A DNA stretch of 64,000 bases from Seinonella peptonophila (GCF_900129355.1 NZ_FQVL01000012.1:1-64000), one strand, 5' to 3'. Numbered from the stretch's first letter, positions 1 through 8,587 are shown. Translations and numbers: made by a program. The notes: a model not told the origin generated them from the letters alone.

Positions 1-2
1 TT

Positions 3-194
3 CAATATGTATTAAATGGCAGAACAGTGTACACCAATGTCGTTACAGGAGAAAAATTTGAATATAATCAGGGGGATTTTTATGCGATCTATCCGAAAAT
101 TGCTTATGAGCAGATAAGTGATCAAGGTACTAGAATCTTATTTATTAAAATACCATCGATTAATGATAAGGTGAATTGGGAAATAGATAAATAA
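3..194 (+). CDS. Cupin-like protein, C-terminal part (5' end outside window)
   Basis: An open frame enters from the left edge and ends at TAA 192-194. The visible 63 residues contain GEKFEYNQGDFYAIYPK followed by a beta-rich stretch (ILFIKIPSI), typical of the C-terminal strands of a small cupin or ectoine-synthase-like barrel. The G-D-x-x-x-x-P pattern is the usual second cupin motif region. The start and any metal ligands in the first motif lie outside the window, so the substrate cannot be guessed. The family call rests on this short stretch alone. Confidence 0.5.
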   Translation, partial: QYVLNGRTVYTNVVTGEKFEYNQGDFYAIYPKIAYEQISDQGTRILFIKIPSINDKVNWEIDK

Positions 195-314
195 TCATTT
201 TAAAAACTGAGACTTGAGTCAATTTCAAGTCTCAGTGACAATCAGTAAGATTAACAAGTTGCCCATGAAAAGCCACCTCTCTTAGATGATAGAATAGGGA
301 ATCTATTTGCATAA

Positions 315-729
315 TTGAATCAATCTAATGTTTTGAATGAATTATTTTCATTTACTAGCGATGCAACATCTGTTGATATTGGGTTGCCGTATGTTAAAAT
401 GAAAATCCACGCATAAAGACGGTATCTTCTTAGCAGCAGAAATGATTGAGGTAGATGCGTTCGATACGCCTCTTATAAAGACTTCTTTTTCACAGTTTGG
501 TTTTAGTTTATTCGCTTATCGTTACTTAGATAACGAAGTAGAACAGCTCGATGATGAAGAACTGGAAGAGTGGAATCGTATTGCTGTTGACTGCTTAGTT
601 ACTTGGTTTGCTGATCAAATAAGTAAACTCGATGCTCACTATCCAATCCCGCTTTATCTCCATCTGCATGATTATACTCAAGCTTACTGGATTCAAGAGC
701 GAAAATGGATTGATACTGCAAATCTGTAA
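315..729 (+). pseudogene. Hypothetical protein broken by a frameshift
   Basis: One frame opens at TTG 315 (LNQSNVLNELFSF..., then DIGLPYVKMKIH) and stops at 414-416. The adjacent frame, open from 403, continues with KDGIFLAAEMIEVDAF and runs to TAA 727-729. The two halves join naturally around 403-414, so this is probably one gene of about 135 codons with a single frameshift. The C-terminal half is acidic (VEQLDDEELEEWN) and aromatic-rich. No Shine-Dalgarno is visible before ATG 442, which argues against that ATG as a true start. I do not recognise the family. Confidence 0.4.
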
Positions 730-826
730 TTGATAAATAGAACTGCTACTCGATCAAAAAACACATTATGCTTGCAATTCTGTTTCCCAGGTCTATATCC
801 AGGATACCAAGACTTCGAACGAGTGG

Positions 827-1192
827 GTGATGGAGATGGATAATTATATCTATCTGCGTCGTTCATGGTTTCCTAAATGGAAAAATCCTTTAAAATCAAT
901 AGAGAAGATAGTAAAGTCACATCTATATATGACTTGGAGCCATACTGAGTGGTGCTCACTTGCTAGTCTAAAGAAGTACACGACTCTGAAACACGGATAT
1001 CTCATTCGCTATGTGGATGACTGGGTAATCATAACCAACTCAAAAAATAATGCCTATCGATGGAAAACGGCTATATCCCGTTTTCTAAAAGAACGCCCGA
1101 AATTGGAATTGTCTAAAGAGAAAACACGAATAATAAATGTTAGAAAAGAAGAGAGGGCAAATAGGAGAATTTCTAATAAAATGCAAACATAG
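827..1192 (+). pseudogene. Group II intron reverse transcriptase/maturase fragment (RT5-RT7)
   Basis: The frame contains RYVDDWVIITNS, the catalytic YxDD box of group II intron reverse transcriptases, then FLKERPKLELSKEKTRIINV, the usual RT6-7 region. The upstream finger domains and the downstream domain X and HNH endonuclease are missing, and residues before about KKYTTLKHG do not look like RT. It is therefore a short decayed remnant. A second remnant carrying domain X and HNH, same strand, lies at 6600-7128. About 130 bases after this fragment (1193-1327) hold nothing recognisable. Confidence 0.75.
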
Positions 1193-1327
1193 AGCATTTT
1201 TTTTGATAGAAGTCTGATTCCTCTCCACGAGCCATCTCTGTGTGTTGAATACATCTTATGGCCTGGGTCTGAACGAAGCCACCAACCATGACGATTGATA
1301 TGAATTTAACTAGCACCAGAAGTTATT

Positions 1328-3430
1328 CTATTCAGGGAAGTTTCCTGTTTTTCTACCTATTGAAAATGGTGTAGTTACCCCTTTATACATGAGATGAAGA
1401 GTCATTCCAGTAGCAGCATGGTCTAAATTATGACAGTGATCCATCCATATACCTGGATTGTCAGCAATGAAGGCAACTTCGTATGATTCACCAGGAAATA
1501 CATCTAAAGAATCCGTCCACCAAGGACTATTTGTAATCGATTTTCCATTTTTACTTAATACTAAAACATGGTGACCATGTAAATGCATAGGATGTGTGGC
1601 AAAACTACGATTGATGAAGGTTGTCTTTACAAAGTCTCCTTTTTGAACCATTAATGTTGGAGTGTTTGGAAATATCTCTCCATTGATGGTCCATAGAGAT
1701 GTTAGAGTACCATTATAAAAACCCATTTCATTATCCAAAAACATCAAAAACTTACGATCAAATTTACTTGATGTATTTAGGGGTGTTTTTGTTGGAGTCC
1801 CGTATGAAGCTGGGTCAAATATAGCGACGTTATCGTTATGATTAGTCGGTTTACCTTTGCCACTATTGGTTAAAAGAATACGAGTCGGCTGTGATTCTTC
1901 TTTTATTTCAACAGGTGTATCAGGCATCGTAAAAGTCACATCGTAACGCCCACCAGCAGCAATACTTAGCTTCTGATCCTTTAATAATGTGGGTCTATTC
2001 AAATTAACACCATCAATTGCAATAACTTTAAAGGGAACCCTTATGACTCTGAATATATGAGTAGAACTATCTGTATTAATCAAACGTACGCGTACTTTTT
2101 TCCCTTTTTCTATTTTCTTCTTTTGAAGAGTATCGTTTAGTCCAAAGGCTGTTATGGGACCAGCTTTTGTATTCCACGTGTGAATCGGTACAACAATCTC
2201 TTCATCATATGGGAAAGTTTCTTTTTTTGGTGTAACCACCAATGTACCAAATAGACCTTTCTTAACTTGCTTAGAAGATTGTTGGTGTGAATGGAACCAA
2301 TAACTTCCCGATTGTTCAGCACGAAACTTATAGGTGAATGTTTCGCCAGGCATCACAGTGTCCTGTGTCATACCAGCAACCCCATCCATTGCATTGGGAA
2401 CATTATATCCATGCCAATGAATCGTAACACCTATATCTATATTCTTGTTTACGAGATTTACTTCGATGATTTCACCTTGCTTAGCTCGTAAATGTGCTCC
2501 TTCGGACCCACCTGTATACGTCCATTTCTCAACTTTTTTTCCCGAACTTAATGAAGTAGTTGTTTTTTCTGCTGTTAATGTATATGATCTATCAGGAATT
2601 TTATTTTTAACCTCACCTGTTAAGTCAAGTACACTAACTGATTTTTGATTACTTACTTTGTGATTTGTATGAGAATAGGCATGTTGATTATGAATTCCTC
2701 CACCATAATTAACATTTTTGTGATTTATCATGCTAATCTTTTCAGGCCATTTACTTTTTTCCAAGCCATAAATAAAATTTGCAATAGCTATGACAAACAC
2801 AATCCCTAAAACGACAATTGCTTTACCTAACTCTATCCATAGTTTTGGAGAAGTATTTTTACGTTTCCTGATAGCTTTTAAACTTATATTTAAATACAAA
2901 TAAATGATAAAATTCAGGACCAACCAAACAAGGAAATATTTCACTGAATCTATGATGTTAGGTAGGATAATTGGATTAAACCATACTGTATAAAATAAAA
3001 GTAGAAATGAAACAGTGGCAGCATATACTGGTAAAATAAATTTTAATGATAATAATTGCTCGTATAATTGTTGATCGATCACTAACTTCTTATCCGCCTT
3101 TTTATAAGTACTCCACTTTTTGAGTTGTGGAATAACCCGAAAAAAGATAATTATAACAGAAAATAGCATAGGTGGTAAATATATCATTACTCGGTCGGAA
3201 ATAAACATCCAGCCGAACATGATTCCTAGTAATCCTATGAGCACTATCCATATAATAAAACCAATAATACCCCCAATAAGGGTGATGGAGGTCAACATGT
3301 GCCACAGGCGGAAACGAGCTATATTTTTACTATTGAAAACGAGAAGTCTAGTCATGAAAGCAGTAAGAAACCATAACCCAGCCAGAACTAGTAATGAAAA
3401 ATATTCTAAACTATATATTGTATAGAACAT
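1328..3430 (-). CDS. Membrane-anchored multicopper oxidase
   Basis: A 700-residue protein. Residues 1 to about 225 form roughly six hydrophobic membrane segments. The rest is a cupredoxin-type multicopper oxidase, which oxidises a substrate (often Cu(I), Mn(II) or phenolics) at a type 1 copper and reduces O2 at the trinuclear centre. All four copper-binding motifs are present: HWHG, WFHSH, HPMHLHGHH (about 613-621) and HCHNLDHAATGM (about 665-676, with an axial Met). The oxidase domain should sit outside the membrane. Laccases of the CotA/CueO type usually lack such a large membrane part, so the N-terminal fusion is notable. The gene is monocistronic; the Shine-Dalgarno is weak. Fold confidence is high, substrate unknown. 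Confidence 0.9.
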   Translation of the reverse strand: MFYTIYSLEYFSLLVLAGLWFLTAFMTRLLVFNSKNIARFRLWHMLTSITLIGGIIGFIIWIVLIGLLGIMFGWMFISDRVMIYLPPMLFSVIIIFFRVIPQLKKWSTYKKADKKLVIDQQLYEQLLSLKFILPVYAATVSFLLLFYTVWFNPIILPNIIDSVKYFLVWLVLNFIIYLYLNISLKAIRKRKNTSPKLWIELGKAIVVLGIVFVIAIANFIYGLEKSKWPEKISMINHKNVNYGGGIHNQHAYSHTNHKVSNQKSVSVLDLTGEVKNKIPDRSYTLTAEKTTTSLSSGKKVEKWTYTGGSEGAHLRAKQGEIIEVNLVNKNIDIGVTIHWHGYNVPNAMDGVAGMTQDTVMPGETFTYKFRAEQSGSYWFHSHQQSSKQVKKGLFGTLVVTPKKETFPYDEEIVVPIHTWNTKAGPITAFGLNDTLQKKKIEKGKKVRVRLINTDSSTHIFRVIRVPFKVIAIDGVNLNRPTLLKDQKLSIAAGGRYDVTFTMPDTPVEIKEESQPTRILLTNSGKGKPTNHNDNVAIFDPASYGTPTKTPLNTSSKFDRKFLMFLDNEMGFYNGTLTSLWTINGEIFPNTPTLMVQKGDFVKTTFINRSFATHPMHLHGHHVLVLSKNGKSITNSPWWTDSLDVFPGESYEVAFIADNPGIWMDHCHNLDHAATGMTLHLMYKGVTTPFSIGRKTGNFPE

Positions 3431-3469
3431 AAGAGTAGCCTCAATTTCAGCAAATTTGTATTATTAAAA

Positions 3470-4134
3470 AGGTTATTGTCAGCCCTGTCACACGAATTGC
3501 TTTACAAAAATATTGGCTTCTGATCCAAGATATACAATTAGATTAGCTACATCTTCAGGAGTACCTATTCTCTTTGCAGGACTTGTAGAAGTGAATTGAT
3601 CTAATACTTCTTGGTAATACAAGTCACTGTTTCGTTGAAAAGCTGCTTTAGCAGCTGTATGTGCTGTCATACCAAGCATACCATGTTCAGCAAGGGTGGG
3701 AGGATACATGTACAATTCTTCCCCATCCACCCTGCTTCATATAAGAGATAACCGATCTAGTGATTACATAACTTCCTTTCACATTCTGATCTATGATAGA
3801 AAACCATGCTTCCATTGACATTTGATCGATGAATCCTTCTCCTCCCCAAAAAGCAGCATTATTTACAAGAACATCAATTTGATTGAAATGATTGCCAACC
3901 AACTCATCACTGCTTGTTGAATATTCTCAGTATCATTTAATTCCATACGAATTGCTTCACAATAACCACCTTGACTACGAATTTCTTCAACTGTTTGTAG
4001 AGCTGCATCCGAGTGGTTTATATATGTGATAAACACTTTCCTACCTAACTTGCCAAACATTTTAGCAGTCGCTTTGCCAATTCCCGAAGAACACCTGTAA
4101 TCATTACGACTTTGCTTTCTACCCCCCAATTCAT
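3470..4134 (-). pseudogene. Short-chain dehydrogenase/reductase, multiply frameshifted
   Basis: The reading starts at ATG 4132-4134, behind an AAGGAG site, as MNWGVESKVVMITG. The frame then shifts inside the Gly-rich cofactor loop (SSGIGKATAKMFG follows in another frame). Further shifts fall near 3890 (before IDVLVNNAAFWGG) and near 3725, after RIVHVSS. The end (IRVTG) is again out of frame near 3490. Family features visible are NNAA, a catalytic serine (HVSS) and PEDVANLIVYLGS. The Tyr-x-x-x-Lys region appears as HTAAKAAFQ, so the catalytic Tyr is not preserved. At least three frameshifts make this a dead gene. Confidence 0.85.
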
Positions 4135-4176
4135 TTTTTCTCGCTCCTTTGCTAAATTTTCAAACGGATTGATCCA

Positions 4177-4686
4177 TCATTTGACAACATATCCTGAGCA
4201 ATTACATAATTTCGCGATTTTATTCAAAAAATCTTGAAAAGGCTTTTTCATATTGATCTTGGTTTCTTCTTTGAACATCGATCTAAACTCTTTTGAAAAT
4301 GGAAGAAGAATTCGCGATAAACCAGATGCGACATTACAGATACAAAAAGTAATTTGACAACCTTTAGAGTGAGGAGAAAGATGATATTCAGAACCAAACC
4401 ACCATCCTCCGTAAAATGCCAACATATGTTTTGATATATCAACTTCTATATAGGCTATCCGAGAGTAATTTGGTTCCTCTCCCGCAAATAATGTATATTT
4501 TTTGGCTCCACTCTTGGTTATAAATAAACGACGAGGATCATCCATTGAATCGAAAAAAGGAAATAATAAATCCTTAGAATGAACGTAACCTGTGGGAGGT
4601 ATTTTAAGCAGAATGCTGGATATCTGTTCAAAAGGAGCTTCCACAATTCCTTCTAACCTAATCAAAATTTTTCTGTTAATATTCAT
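4177..4686 (-). CDS. Hypothetical protein, possible SRPBCC/START-like fold
   Basis: A 169-residue soluble protein. The opening RLEGIVEAPFEQISSILL resembles the first strand and helix of the SRPBCC (polyketide cyclase-like) fold. Alternating strands follow (RIAYIEVDISKHMLAFYGG, CQITFCICNVASG), then a long C-terminal helix (EFRSMFKEETKINMKKPFQDFLNKI), as in that superfamily. No ligand can be inferred. It sits alone between a dead SDR gene and the SgcJ/EcaC-like gene on the same strand. Confidence 0.5.
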   Translation of the reverse strand: MNINRKILIRLEGIVEAPFEQISSILLKIPPTGYVHSKDLLFPFFDSMDDPRRLFITKSGAKKYTLFAGEEPNYSRIAYIEVDISKHMLAFYGGWWFGSEYHLSPHSKGCQITFCICNVASGLSRILLPFSKEFRSMFKEETKINMKKPFQDFLNKIAKLCNCSGYVVK

Positions 4687-4943
4687 TTAACCAGTCTCCT
4701 CTATTTAATAAATAATCTCCTCGATAGGCTTAACTATTTATACGAAAATTCGAAAAGGAGAGCTGACAAATGCCCAACAAAATTTTATCAACTCTTTGAT
4801 TATTGCCGGGTTTCTTTCGATTTGGGTTTGGTGGCGTCCATATCGAATCGGTAAGTTATGAACACCTTTTCTTAAGAGATGAATGCTATTCATACATATG
4901 ACTATAACAGAAATCCCCCGATTCATATTTTTATATAAGACTT

Positions 4944-5375
4944 TTAACGAGTTCTTCCTGGCATTTCTTGAATACGGCAGTTGTGAAAAGCTGTAATTTT
5001 CCATTCTCCACTTTGTTTGACTACCACATTCGTATTAATCGATTCTCTATCAGTTGAATCTTGCTCAGAATCAGACAATGCAACTACTCCAACGCCATGA
5101 ATGATCGCGACAGTTGGTGTTATAAATCGAGGCTGAAGCTCTATGGAGGATTCGCCACCTGTCAATCGCGAACCTTTCAGGGGACCATCAAATAGCCATT
5201 GATGGACTTCAGCAATGCTTTTTCTTCCCTTTAAGTGTTGTCCCATGAAGGTTATGTAATCTGCATCTTCTGTAAAGCACTCACCGAAAGCGATGCCATC
5301 TCCTTTGTTCCAAGCATCGCTTAAGTCAGCAAATAGTTGACGTAACGCCTTAATGTCTTTTTCCCGGTTTCCCAA
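4944..5375 (-). CDS. SgcJ/EcaC-like (DUF4440, SnoaL-fold) protein
   Basis: A 143-residue protein with the family pattern LFADLSDAWNKGDGIAFGECFTEDADYITFMGQHLKGR near the N-terminus and GEWKITAFHNCRIQ near the C-terminus. These proteins adopt the NTF2/SnoaL fold. In actinomycete clusters they are annotated as SgcJ/EcaC-type oxidoreductases, but the true reaction is generally unknown. The gene diverges from the MarR gene at 5527, and a perfect palindrome lies between them (5479-5500), so MarR probably represses it. Confidence 0.8.
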   Translation of the reverse strand: MGNREKDIKALRQLFADLSDAWNKGDGIAFGECFTEDADYITFMGQHLKGRKSIAEVHQWLFDGPLKGSRLTGGESSIELQPRFITPTVAIIHGVGVVALSDSEQDSTDRESINTNVVVKQSGEWKITAFHNCRIQEMPGRTR

Positions 5376-5478
5376 GTCGATTAATTCCTTTCCTTAATGT
5401 AATGTTAAGTTATTTTTTTGACTGTGATATACTGTGAACAAATAGAACCTTAACGGAAATAGTATCTCAATAGAATGT

Positions 5479-5500
5479 ATATCTTAATTAATTAAGATAT
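5479..5500. promoter_or_regulatory. MarR-type operator palindrome
   Basis: A perfect 22-bp inverted repeat with core ATCTTAATTAATTAAGAT (5481-5498). It lies between the divergent SgcJ/EcaC-like and MarR genes, 26 bases before the MarR start. MarR-family dimers typically bind AT-rich palindromes of this kind in their own divergent promoter region. Function is inferred from symmetry and position. Confidence 0.7.
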
Positions 5501-5526
5501 TTAGATTCTATATCGGAGTGGTTATA

Positions 5527-6045
5527 ATGTCAAGCAAACATGACAATAATTCAGTTTCCAATAGTACTCCTTTACAGCAGGAGCTATTGTTCGAGCTTCG
5601 TCAAAACAGTTCGCGTGCTGTGATGTTTCACCAATTGATTGCAGAGAAACTTAGTCTGAACGCTACAGATCATAAATGTCTCGACTTTCTGTATAAAAAC
5701 GGTTCGGTAACTGCCGGACAATTGGCCCAACTTACCGGTTTGACAACTGGTGCGGTGACGAATGTGATTGATCGTTTGGAACAGGATGGATACGTTATAA
5801 GAAGTAAAGATCCGAACGATCGTAGGAGGGTAGTTGTCAAGCCTGTGGAAGGGAAGGGGGATACGATAAATTCTTTTTTTGAATCAGTATCCACCTCATT
5901 GCTTCAAATCCTTTCGCAGTATAGTGAACAAGAGACCATCGTGATCTTGGACTTCATTAAGCGATGCAATCAAATGGCTCTGGATGAAATGAACAAGTTA
6001 GAACGGCGTAGACATACTTTTGAGGTAAACATGCATGATTGTTGA
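5527..6045 (+). CDS. MarR family transcriptional regulator
   Basis: A 172-residue winged-helix regulator. The recognition region is GQLAQLTGLTTGAVTNVIDRLEQDGYV, followed by the wing RSKDPNDRRRVVVKP (the conserved D-x-R-x-x-x-V). I place the start at ATG 5527 because GGAG 5515-5518 then has 8-base spacing; the GTG at 5518 overlaps that site. It is divergent from the SgcJ/EcaC-like gene and has a palindromic operator just upstream. The ligand is unknown. Confidence 0.88.
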   Translation: MSSKHDNNSVSNSTPLQQELLFELRQNSSRAVMFHQLIAEKLSLNATDHKCLDFLYKNGSVTAGQLAQLTGLTTGAVTNVIDRLEQDGYVIRSKDPNDRRRVVVKPVEGKGDTINSFFESVSTSLLQILSQYSEQETIVILDFIKRCNQMALDEMNKLERRRHTFEVNMHDC

Positions 6046-6159
6046 GTGAATTGGGGTCGCTTCCAATATTTATCAGATTCAAAACGAAGCTATAATATGT
6101 TTCAGTCTCATCGGCTTTTAATTCTGTTATATTTTTGTCCTTTACAGAAATCTGCCAGC

Positions 6160-6548
6160 TGAAAGCCCACGGTTTGAATCGTGGGATGAAAGCGTTGCTC
6201 GGTAATCCCTTTCAAGGGATTGCTAAGAGCAACCATTTTTTGTATAATCGAACGCATGAGCGGCGCTCATCCTGCTTGTAGCAGGCTTTGTTCCTGTGTA
6301 CGTGATGGTATGAGGTTCAAGCGGCGAACCCATCTCTCCCGCTTGGTAAAACCATAAGAGTGAGTGATGGAACCGAAACTAGCGTACTGGTAACAGGTAC
6401 GCCCATGTAGATACATGCAACAGAAGTTGTAGAACTGCATGGGATGGGCTGATGGGACAGCCCCTAGCTTGGAGTTGCACGAAGCAGAAATGAATGGAGT
6501 GCGCGAACTACCCAAGAATCCCACACTTTTAAGCGTGTGGAGTCTCAA
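6160..6548 (+). mobile_element. IS200/IS605-like remnant without transposase, carrying an omega-RNA-like segment (element 1)
   Basis: A left-end hairpin CCCACG...CGTGGG (6166-6185) is followed by a compound stem-loop with a T-run (6194-6241), a TATAAT box (6243-6248), about 270 bases of structured non-coding sequence, and a right-end hairpin CCACAC...GTGTGG (6521-6540) ending in TCAA (6545-6548). TCAA is the right cleavage tetranucleotide of IS608. The segment before the right hairpin (GAAGCA...GAATCCCACAC) resembles TnpB omega-RNA ends as I recall them. No tnpA or tnpB frame is present. The left boundary is uncertain by some tens of bases. Confidence 0.6.
6194..6241 (+). terminator. Stem-loop plus T-run inside element 1
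   Basis: The outer stem GTTGCTC (6194-6200) pairs with GAGCAAC (6227-6233). An inner stem, AATCCCTT with AAGGGATT, is separated from it by the bulges GG/GCTAA. T6 follows at 6236-6241. The same layout with compensating base changes occurs in elements 2 and 3. IS200 is known to carry an insulating terminator near its left end, and this may be the equivalent. Confidence 0.6.
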
Positions 6549-6599
6549 AATTAATAGTTCCTCGGTGTTTACAAACACTCAATGCACCATTACAAAAGC

Positions 6600-7128
6600 T
6601 ATCGTAAGAAAGGGTGCACACTCGCAGATTCTGCACAAACAACCCCAATCCCGACGGGATTGGACAGTGCAAGACACGCGGGACATCATTCGAAGATTCA
6701 GAAGTATAAATCTGGGGATACTCAACTACTATCGATTCTCGGACAACTTTAACGAATTAAGTAGAACCCGATATCACTTGCAATTCTCTCTAGCCAAAAC
6801 CTTAGCTCACAAATCGTCCATAAGGAAAATATTTAAACGTATGGGAAAGACCTTTCCTATACGTTTAAAGGAGCAAATGAAAAGACATATATGGTCTCTT
6901 TCAAACTCAATCACGACTGGGCAAGAAAGCCCGATGGCTTTCCAAATGAAAAAAGACGATCCAGAGATCCTTTAAGAGCATTTAAATCTACGAACGTGCT
7001 CAAAGTTAGGAAAACCTTGTGTGATCTGTAGCGGGGAAGAAAACATTGAAATGCATCATATACGCCATATTCGTAAGGGCAAGAAAACAAACAAATATCT
7101 AAGATTGATCATGAGCCAGCTAAATCGG
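6600..7128 (+). pseudogene. Group II intron maturase C-terminal fragment (domain X and HNH)
   Basis: One frame gives INLGILNYYRFSDNFNELSR then FSLAKTLAHKSSIRKIFKRMGK, the maturase domain X. After a frameshift near 6975-7010 the sequence reads KLGKPCVICSGEENIEMHH and then IRHIRKGKKTN...LNRKQIPTC, the HNH endonuclease with its Cys pairs and His-His. The end runs into the downstream minus-strand gene near 7120-7140 and the last HNH Cys/His pair is lost. It follows directly after element 1. It could be the tail of the same intron as the 827-1192 fragment, but that is not proven. Confidence 0.85.
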
Positions 7129-7581
7129 AAACAAATCCCGACCTGTATACATCTTTTTCCCATACATTTGTAAATAATTGTTTACTATTTGAAGACATTC
7201 ATCTCGAGAGGTACTGGCTAATGTGATATCGACTTTCCTCCATTTTTTTGTTCCATCGTACAGTTCGATATGAGTTAGCACACTATGTCTACTACTCACT
7301 CGAGCTTCCTGACAGTCAGTCCATCGAATGAATTTACCTGAATTAAATGGTCGACTGTAGTCTTGAATGCCCTCTTCGTTGAAGGTTAAAAGGGGAGTTG
7401 ACTTCAAGGATTGTCTTAGAAAATCAATCGTTCCGAGTAGAAAAAGAAGGAAAAAGAGTAGTGGAATTATGCCGATGCCCGCACCCAATGTACTAATTCC
7501 GAATACAAGTAAAAAAATCGTACAAAAACCAAAGATAAATGTAGCCAATAAGCATTTTACTTTGCTTCTATAGATGCTCAT
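7120..7581 (-). CDS. Hypothetical protein with two N-terminal membrane segments (STM3941-like)
   Basis: A 153-residue protein. Two hydrophobic segments (FIFGFCTIFLLVFGIS and IPLLFFLLFLLGTIDFL) precede a soluble domain with FNEEGIQDYSRPFNSGKFIRW and alternating strands (THIELYDG). This two-helix plus PH-like layout resembles the STM3941/YcxB type; that link is by pattern only. The last residues overlap sequence that reads as intron HNH on the other strand, so the native C-terminus may have been replaced by the intron relic. Confidence 0.5.
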   Translation of the reverse strand: MSIYRSKVKCLLATFIFGFCTIFLLVFGISTLGAGIGIIPLLFFLLFLLGTIDFLRQSLKSTPLLTFNEEGIQDYSRPFNSGKFIRWTDCQEARVSSRHSVLTHIELYDGTKKWRKVDITLASTSRDECLQIVNNYLQMYGKKMYTGRDLFPI

Positions 7582-7960
7582 GTTGTCCTATTTTCTCCCC
7601 TTCTATAAAGATAATATGACAGGGAAAATTATACAATTCTATCAGAAGGATTGATATTATCTATGTAGAAGCTGTTGCTTAAATCAAATAAATGAATAGA
7701 AAAATCCGCCAAAAGTGATTATAAGGAAGTAATAGGTGTGATCGGTACGCAGTATGTTGAATGCGATCTTTTTTCTGACCAATCTACTTCATGATCTTGT
7801 GGTGTATATACTTCTTCTAATTCCTCACGGGTTAGATTACTTTTAAATCGGGGATAAGTCGTATCCTGTATCCTTAGGTAGTGACAGGTGAAGTACATCT
7901 GTACACATTATCAATCATTTGAAAAAAGTGTCATTTCCAGAACTGTAAAAAATCGTTTCT
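7582..7960. other. Intergenic region with decayed coding traces
   Basis: No intact gene. An IS5-like terminal motif AGAAGCTGTT lies at 7667-7676. A minus-strand open stretch around 7735-7875 reads PRFKSN-LTREELEEVYTP and looks like a protein remnant, but I cannot assign it. One arm of a 14-bp inverted repeat lies at 7877-7890. Confidence 0.4.
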
Positions 7961-8587
7961 CTACGTTCTTTCTGATCGCTCATCAAATTCAAGGTTTCGA
8001 TCACCAAGAGACTTTAAAAATCTTGGTCCAAGCGCCAGGAAAAGAATAGAGCCAATAAAAGTTCCTAACAATCCAATAAAAAAGCTAACAAAACTCATAT
8101 CATCTAAATAAGTGCTAACAATGAACCCGATGAAACAAACCAAACAGGTTACATAGAGCCCCAATCCAGCTATATGTAGCGTTCTTCTTTGTTGTTTCAG
8201 ATCATTGGGATACATGGGCACAATAATTCTCTTCACATACCAATATAAGTAAGCTATTCCAACAGTGAAATAAATAAGAACTAACAATCCCCAGGTAAAA
8301 ACGTAGTCCCATGTGGAAGAGAGTGAATCCCCAATTTTAAATATGTTTAATAGATAGATAAATAAGAATAAAATAAGACCACACAAGAAGAAGAATACAA
8401 AAATCGGTAAGTATATACGAATTATCCATTTTATATGTTCTATTTTCAAAATATCACCTCGAATCTAACTTACCCCAACAATAGTATATAGAAACAATAT
8501 TTTGAGTCACTGTACCGAAAAAATGAAATTAGGAGTAAGTATCATTTACATCATACTTTGCGGTTTACAGCAGCACCTGTCACTACC
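7877..8587. repeat. 14-bp inverted repeat flanking a membrane protein gene
   Basis: GGTAGTGACAGGTG at 7877-7890 is exactly the reverse complement of CACCTGTCACTACC at 8574-8587. The pair encloses the four-helix membrane protein gene at 7961-8449. It could mark ends of a small mobile unit or two relics of the same gene in opposite orientation; the flanks diverge immediately. Confidence 0.45.
7961..8449 (-). CDS. Hypothetical four-helix membrane protein
   Basis: 162 residues with four predicted membrane segments (IYLPIFVFFFLCGLILFLF, YVFTWGLLVLIYFTVGIAYL, LGLYVTCLVCFIGFIV, SFFIGLLGTFIGSILFLAL) and a charged cytosolic tail (GDRNLEFDERSERT). The start is TTG 8447-8449, supported by GAGGTGAT seven bases upstream. 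I do not recognise the family. It is alone on its strand and framed by a 14-bp inverted repeat. Confidence 0.6.
   Translation of the reverse strand: MKIEHIKWIIRIYLPIFVFFFLCGLILFLFIYLLNIFKIGDSLSSTWDYVFTWGLLVLIYFTVGIAYLYWYVKRIIVPMYPNDLKQQRRTLHIAGLGLYVTCLVCFIGFIVSTYLDDMSFVSFFIGLLGTFIGSILFLALGPRFLKSLGDRNLEFDERSERT

Noticed and set aside
1054..1254. Minus-strand frame over the intron RT fragment.
   Set aside because: The plus strand carries the recognisable YVDD motif; the minus frame is a shadow.
4738..5004. 88-residue minus-strand frame overlapping the end of the SgcJ/EcaC-like gene.
   Set aside because: It overlaps a well-supported gene by 61 bases, has no ribosome site and shows no protein family pattern.
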